Below are positions 61,400 through 64,000 of a stretch of 64,000 nt of DNA, in pieces (within the stretch, counting starts at the first letter, position 1; every line of letters begins with the position of its first letter). Source of the stretch: a virus; IMG/VR virus record IMGVR_UViG_3300032245_001860, positions 248,001 to 312,000 of that record; one strand, written 5' to 3'. The notes beneath the pieces are model-generated. The model saw only the letters and a program-made list of their open reading frames with translations, ran no database searches and was not told the origin of the DNA. A program made the position numbers and the translations under genes.

Positions 61400-61418
61400 A
61401 ACGAATAAAAAGGATTAC

Positions 61419-62090
61419 ATGGAAACTATTTTTATTATTAAGAATTTTAAAAGAACAAAAGATTGTGTCTTGACTATTAAGAGTATTAGGCATTTTTGTG
61501 ATAATGAAATACATATTCTACATTTATTTAATGAAAGTATTGACGAATACAAAACATCAGAACTTTCATATAATGAAGAATTAATGAGTATGGGTGTAAT
61601 CCAATTTTTTGGTAAAACAAAGTATAATTGTGGTCCAGGTTGTTTAAGTCCAGTGAATGGTTTGTATTATTCTGAGGGATTGAATTATTGTTCTGAAATT
61701 TTTAAGGGTCAAAACAAAAAAGTAATATTTTTAGATGAAAATCATTTTTTCACTACAGGTGAAACAATTAAATTTTTATTAGATAATGATTATGATTTTG
61801 CTTATGGAACTTGGGGCGATCCTACACTTAGTGGTGAAGATGAAAATACGTTGCCTAATTGCTCATTATTAGGTTTTAATTTTTTTAATTTAAAACATTT
61901 ATTTCCTATCCAAGAAGTCATAATGTTTTGTGAACCTCTAATCAGTCAAGAAATTCTTGCTAAAATCACAGACAAATCTCGTATTTATAAAATACCAACC
62001 AGAATAAGAGACAATTATTGTGGAGATGGTTTTTGGACTAATGATTATGATCAAATGTATGATGCTTTGCAAAAAAGTGGAATCGTATAA
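61419..62090 (+). CDS. Hypothetical protein, possibly glycosyltransferase-like
   Basis: The 223 aa protein begins with a beta strand and helix (IFIIKNFKRTKDCVLTIKSI) and has a VIFLDENHFF segment in the middle, in the place where GT-A fold enzymes carry their Asp-x-Asp strand. The DEN is not a canonical DXD, so a glycosyltransferase role is only a possibility. A cluster NCGPGCLSPVNGLYYSEGL is distinctive. AAGGA precedes the ATG. Confidence 0.5.
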   Translation: METIFIIKNFKRTKDCVLTIKSIRHFCDNEIHILHLFNESIDEYKTSELSYNEELMSMGVIQFFGKTKYNCGPGCLSPVNGLYYSEGLNYCSEIFKGQNKKVIFLDENHFFTTGETIKFLLDNDYDFAYGTWGDPTLSGEDENTLPNCSLLGFNFFNLKHLFPIQEVIMFCEPLISQEILAKITDKSRIYKIPTRIRDNYCGDGFWTNDYDQMYDALQKSGIV

Positions 62091-62117
62091 AAAAATATTA
62101 TTATAAGGAAAAATAAA

Positions 62118-62699
62118 ATGATCAAGTTTGCATCACATGTTATTGAAGTAGGAAAATTATTTCCTAAATCTGGCAAACAACAAAAGTTTGTCAAAGTTGC
62201 TATGGGGCCTGGATTATCTATGCTTGCTGGTGGTTTAGAAAAAGCTGTTGAACAGTTGGCTTCTAAACTTCATGAAAAATGGGCAGAAGGTTTTAGAGCT
62301 GGTGAAATGGCTAAGGGCAATGAAAACCCTACCAGAATGAAAGATGATGGTATGGGCGGACAGGTAGATATTCTTAATACATCCTATGCAGAATTACCAG
62401 CAAAATGGCAAGCAGAAAATAAAGCACAAGCAGAATCAGCCATTGGATTAGTAGCAAAAGATATGCCTGGAGCAATGGATAATCTTGAAAATTTAGCAGC
62501 TCAAGTTCACGAGCAATGGTTGTCAAGAAACTCCTGGGCTAAAGATGGTCCTTTAGGTGTTGCTTATTCTGAATTACCTGAAGAAGAGAAGCAAAAAGAT
62601 AGGGATGTTATTACTTCAGCTCATGAAATTCTTAGCCAAATGATGGGCGGAGAAGAAGATGTAATGCCTGAAGAAACTGAAGAACCAAGTGAATTTTAA
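62118..62699 (+). CDS. RyR-like domain protein with two repeats
   Basis: The protein has 193 aa. After an N-terminus with KSGKQQKFVKVAMGPG, two copies of a repeat follow. Copy 1 (about 43-117): LASKLHEKWAEGF, then YAELPAKWQAENKAQAES. Copy 2 (about 124-180): LAAQVHEQWLSRNSW, then YSELPEEEKQKDRDVITSAH. The H..W...R, then YxxLPxxxKxxDR pattern is that of the RyR domain found in ryanodine receptors and in many bacterial and phage proteins, where its role is unknown. Copy 1 has lost the DR. The tail is acidic. AAGGA precedes the ATG. Confidence 0.68.
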   Translation: MIKFASHVIEVGKLFPKSGKQQKFVKVAMGPGLSMLAGGLEKAVEQLASKLHEKWAEGFRAGEMAKGNENPTRMKDDGMGGQVDILNTSYAELPAKWQAENKAQAESAIGLVAKDMPGAMDNLENLAAQVHEQWLSRNSWAKDGPLGVAYSELPEEEKQKDRDVITSAHEILSQMMGGEEDVMPEETEEPSEF

Positions 62700-63124
62700 T
62701 ATTTAGAAATAAATATCTTTTTATTCAACAATAAATCCCAAACCAGTGCAAGTCGTCCTTTTAAAGATAATTGCACTGGTTTTTCTATGTAATCTTCCAA
62801 AATATTTTCTAAAAGTTCTTCAGCACTATTGACAGCGTTTGGGTTATAATCATTGGTAGCAGAGTCAATTACAAACTCATAATATTTAATGGCTTTTTTA
62901 TCAGAAGGAGAATATGCTTCTAAAAATTGTTCCATGGTAAAAGTATAGATGTTGTTAAAAACATCAAAAGCAACCCATATATTTGGATCTATTTCCAAAA
63001 AGGCTTCAGTGTTAGGTATTTTTACTAATTCTGGCTCAAAACAATATCTCGCTTCAATTTGCTGAGGTTGTTTTGATGATAAATTATTATGAAAACTGAA
63101 ATAATGCTGGCTATAAGAGTTCAT
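62696..63124 (-). CDS. Hypothetical protein, 142 aa
   Basis: This soluble acidic protein has aromatic residues in the first third (YSQHYFSFHN) and helices in the second half (AEELLENILEDYIEKP). Its stop overlaps the RyR-like gene on the other strand by four bases. It follows the sigma-factor gene by 22 bases on the same strand. No family recognised. Confidence 0.55.
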   Translation of the reverse strand: MNSYSQHYFSFHNNLSSKQPQQIEARYCFEPELVKIPNTEAFLEIDPNIWVAFDVFNNIYTFTMEQFLEAYSPSDKKAIKYYEFVIDSATNDYNPNAVNSAEELLENILEDYIEKPVQLSLKGRLALVWDLLLNKKIFISKY

Positions 63125-63146
63125 AGATATATTAATTGTACATAAA

Positions 63147-63722
63147 TCAAACTGTGTTTTGAAATTTTTCTTTTATTTTAATCAAGGCTTTATTAGCTGT
63201 CATGTTTGCAAATTGCCTTGATACACCATAAATATTTGCTACTTCTTTGAATGTATATCCTTCAATGTAAATCAAAGAAAGTATATTTTTTTCTTTATCT
63301 GACAATATGGATAAATATTCTTCTGTCAATATTTTGTTAATCACTAAAGAATCTGTGATAGAAGATGTTTTACATTTTTCATTTATGTAGTTTTCTTGAA
63401 ATATTTCAGAATCTACAATTTCAGGTATTTTGCTTAAATCTGAAAATGCAGCATTAGGTATTTTTATTAAACCAGTGTCGTATCTTGTGTAATGACTAAG
63501 ATAAAAATTTATATAGTTGTAAATGTGAGTAATAAGCTTGACATTCTTTGCAGGATCAAAAGTCCTGAATGCCTTAATTGCTCCAAGTTTAGCCTCTTGA
63601 ACTAAATCTTCTAAAGCATATTTGCCATGATATCTTTTATGGACAAAATGAGCATGTTTCATTATCAGTTTGTTGTATTGTAAGAGCATTTTTTCTTCAG
63701 CTTTATCTTGCTTAGTTTTCAA
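63147..63722 (-). CDS. Sigma-70 family RNA polymerase sigma factor
   Basis: The protein has 191 aa. Region 2 spans about residues 15-80: KHAHFVHKRYHGKYALEDLV, QEAKLGAIKAFRTFDPAKN, LITHIYNYINFYLSHY, matching the core-binding and -10-recognition helices. Region 4 is at about 135-185: LSDKEKNILSLIYIEGYTFK, EVANIYGVSRQFANMTANKA, a helix-turn-helix of the -35-binding type. The length and missing regions 1 and 3 suit a compact phage or alternative sigma. It probably redirects host RNA polymerase to phage promoters, perhaps the TATATAAG-like sites in this window. It overlaps the upstream DNA-glycosylase gene by 11 bases. Confidence 0.85.
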   Translation of the reverse strand: MKTKQDKAEEKMLLQYNKLIMKHAHFVHKRYHGKYALEDLVQEAKLGAIKAFRTFDPAKNVKLITHIYNYINFYLSHYTRYDTGLIKIPNAAFSDLSKIPEIVDSEIFQENYINEKCKTSSITDSLVINKILTEEYLSILSDKEKNILSLIYIEGYTFKEVANIYGVSRQFANMTANKALIKIKEKFQNTV

Positions 63723-64000
63723 TTTTTGCTACCCTTGCATATGATTTCCAAACTTCTAAATCAAAATCAGCTACATTCTTTTCATTAAGTTTACACCAAA
63801 ATAAAAACTTATCTTCCCAAAATCTGTAAGTCAAAGGAATTACGGGTGTAGATTTTGGCGCACGATCATCTATATTTTCTTTTATAAACTTGAGAATATG
63901 TGTATCTAATATTGCAATTTTATCTTTGTAAAATGTGTCAGAATGTAAAAGAAAAAATCTACTTGTTTTCATTCCAACACCAGGAATTTCTTCTAATATT
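63712..64000 (-). CDS. HhH-type DNA glycosylase, C-terminal part (cut by window edge)
   Basis: The frame stays open to the edge of the window, so this is the end of a longer gene; an internal ATG at 63972 is unlikely to be the true start. The first residues in frame, LEEIPGVGMKTSRFFLLHS, form a helix-hairpin-helix with the conserved GVGxK. They are followed by AILDTHILKFI, where the Asp matches the catalytic Asp of EndoIII/OGG-type enzymes (VDTHV). Such enzymes remove damaged bases. Which lesion it acts on cannot be judged from this part. Confidence 0.7.
   Translation of the reverse strand, partial: ILEEIPGVGMKTSRFFLLHSDTFYKDKIAILDTHILKFIKENIDDRAPKSTPVIPLTYRFWEDKFLFWCKLNEKNVADFDLEVWKSYARVAKIEN

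Noticed and set aside
1-64000. Photosynthesis genes, integrase or other lysogeny genes, tRNAs
   Set aside because: I looked for psbA-like, integrase-like, repressor-like and tRNA (T-loop) patterns and saw none in this window. Absence here says nothing about the rest of the genome.

Overview
The window is a stretch of an AT-rich, tightly packed genome of a large tailed bacteriophage, probably a T4-like myovirus from water. The case rests on a ~37 kb block of tail-fibre and adhesin genes built from repeats familiar from T4-like cyanophages and pelagiphages, two peptidoglycan-degrading enzymes, a phage-type sigma factor, short motif proteins common in such phages, and genes joined by 1-4 nt overlaps. 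I see no integrase, photosystem gene or tRNA. The host cannot be fixed. The Ycf35-like/DUF2997 pair and the fibre style are often seen around cyanobacteria and their phages, but this is weak evidence.

Layout. 1-2.5 kb: small zinc-binding and hypothetical genes, an exported lytic transglycosylase, and a reverse-strand gene of unknown role, probably structural. 2.5-39.4 kb: the adhesin cassette, with giant repeat fibres (998, 2440, 1562, 1555 and 1131 aa), smaller fibres, and twelve LamG-like genes (thirteen domains), nine of them in one head-to-tail chain. 39.4-43.4 kb: a nitrilase-superfamily enzyme with its catalytic triad, a reverse operon with the DUF2997 and DUF1257 (Ycf35-like) pair, two exported secretin-N-domain (STN) proteins, and hypotheticals. 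43.4-46.8 kb: an iron/redox group (Fe/Mn superoxide dismutase, ferritin-like protein, iron-permease-like membrane protein, A-type Fe-S carrier) mixed with DUF3431-like genes. 46.8-53.2 kb: a SAM methyltransferase, four more DUF3431-like genes, a GH108 endolysin, and an ~800 nt non-coding region. 53.3-62.7 kb: probable head or internal proteins sharing a short N-terminal helical module, one interrupted by an intein; thioredoxin; an HNH nuclease; an EcoRI-like nuclease overlapping a Dam-type methylase; a RyR-like protein. 62.7-64 kb: a sigma-70-family factor and the end of a HhH DNA glycosylase.

The strongest candidate for an unusual system is the non-coding region at about 48486-49247 on the minus strand. 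It has a perfect TTGACA-N16-TATAAT promoter, many nested helices including a GUAA tetraloop and a possible H-type pseudoknot, and an intrinsic terminator, giving a predicted RNA of about 760 nt. Its size and phage setting recall the large ornate phage RNAs (GOLLD, ROOL); whether it belongs to either cannot be settled by eye. Other items of note are the intein inside a VYP/SAYAN motif of a non-enzyme phage protein, the EcoRI-like restriction-modification pair, six DUF3431 paralogues, the nitrilase and the STN proteins.
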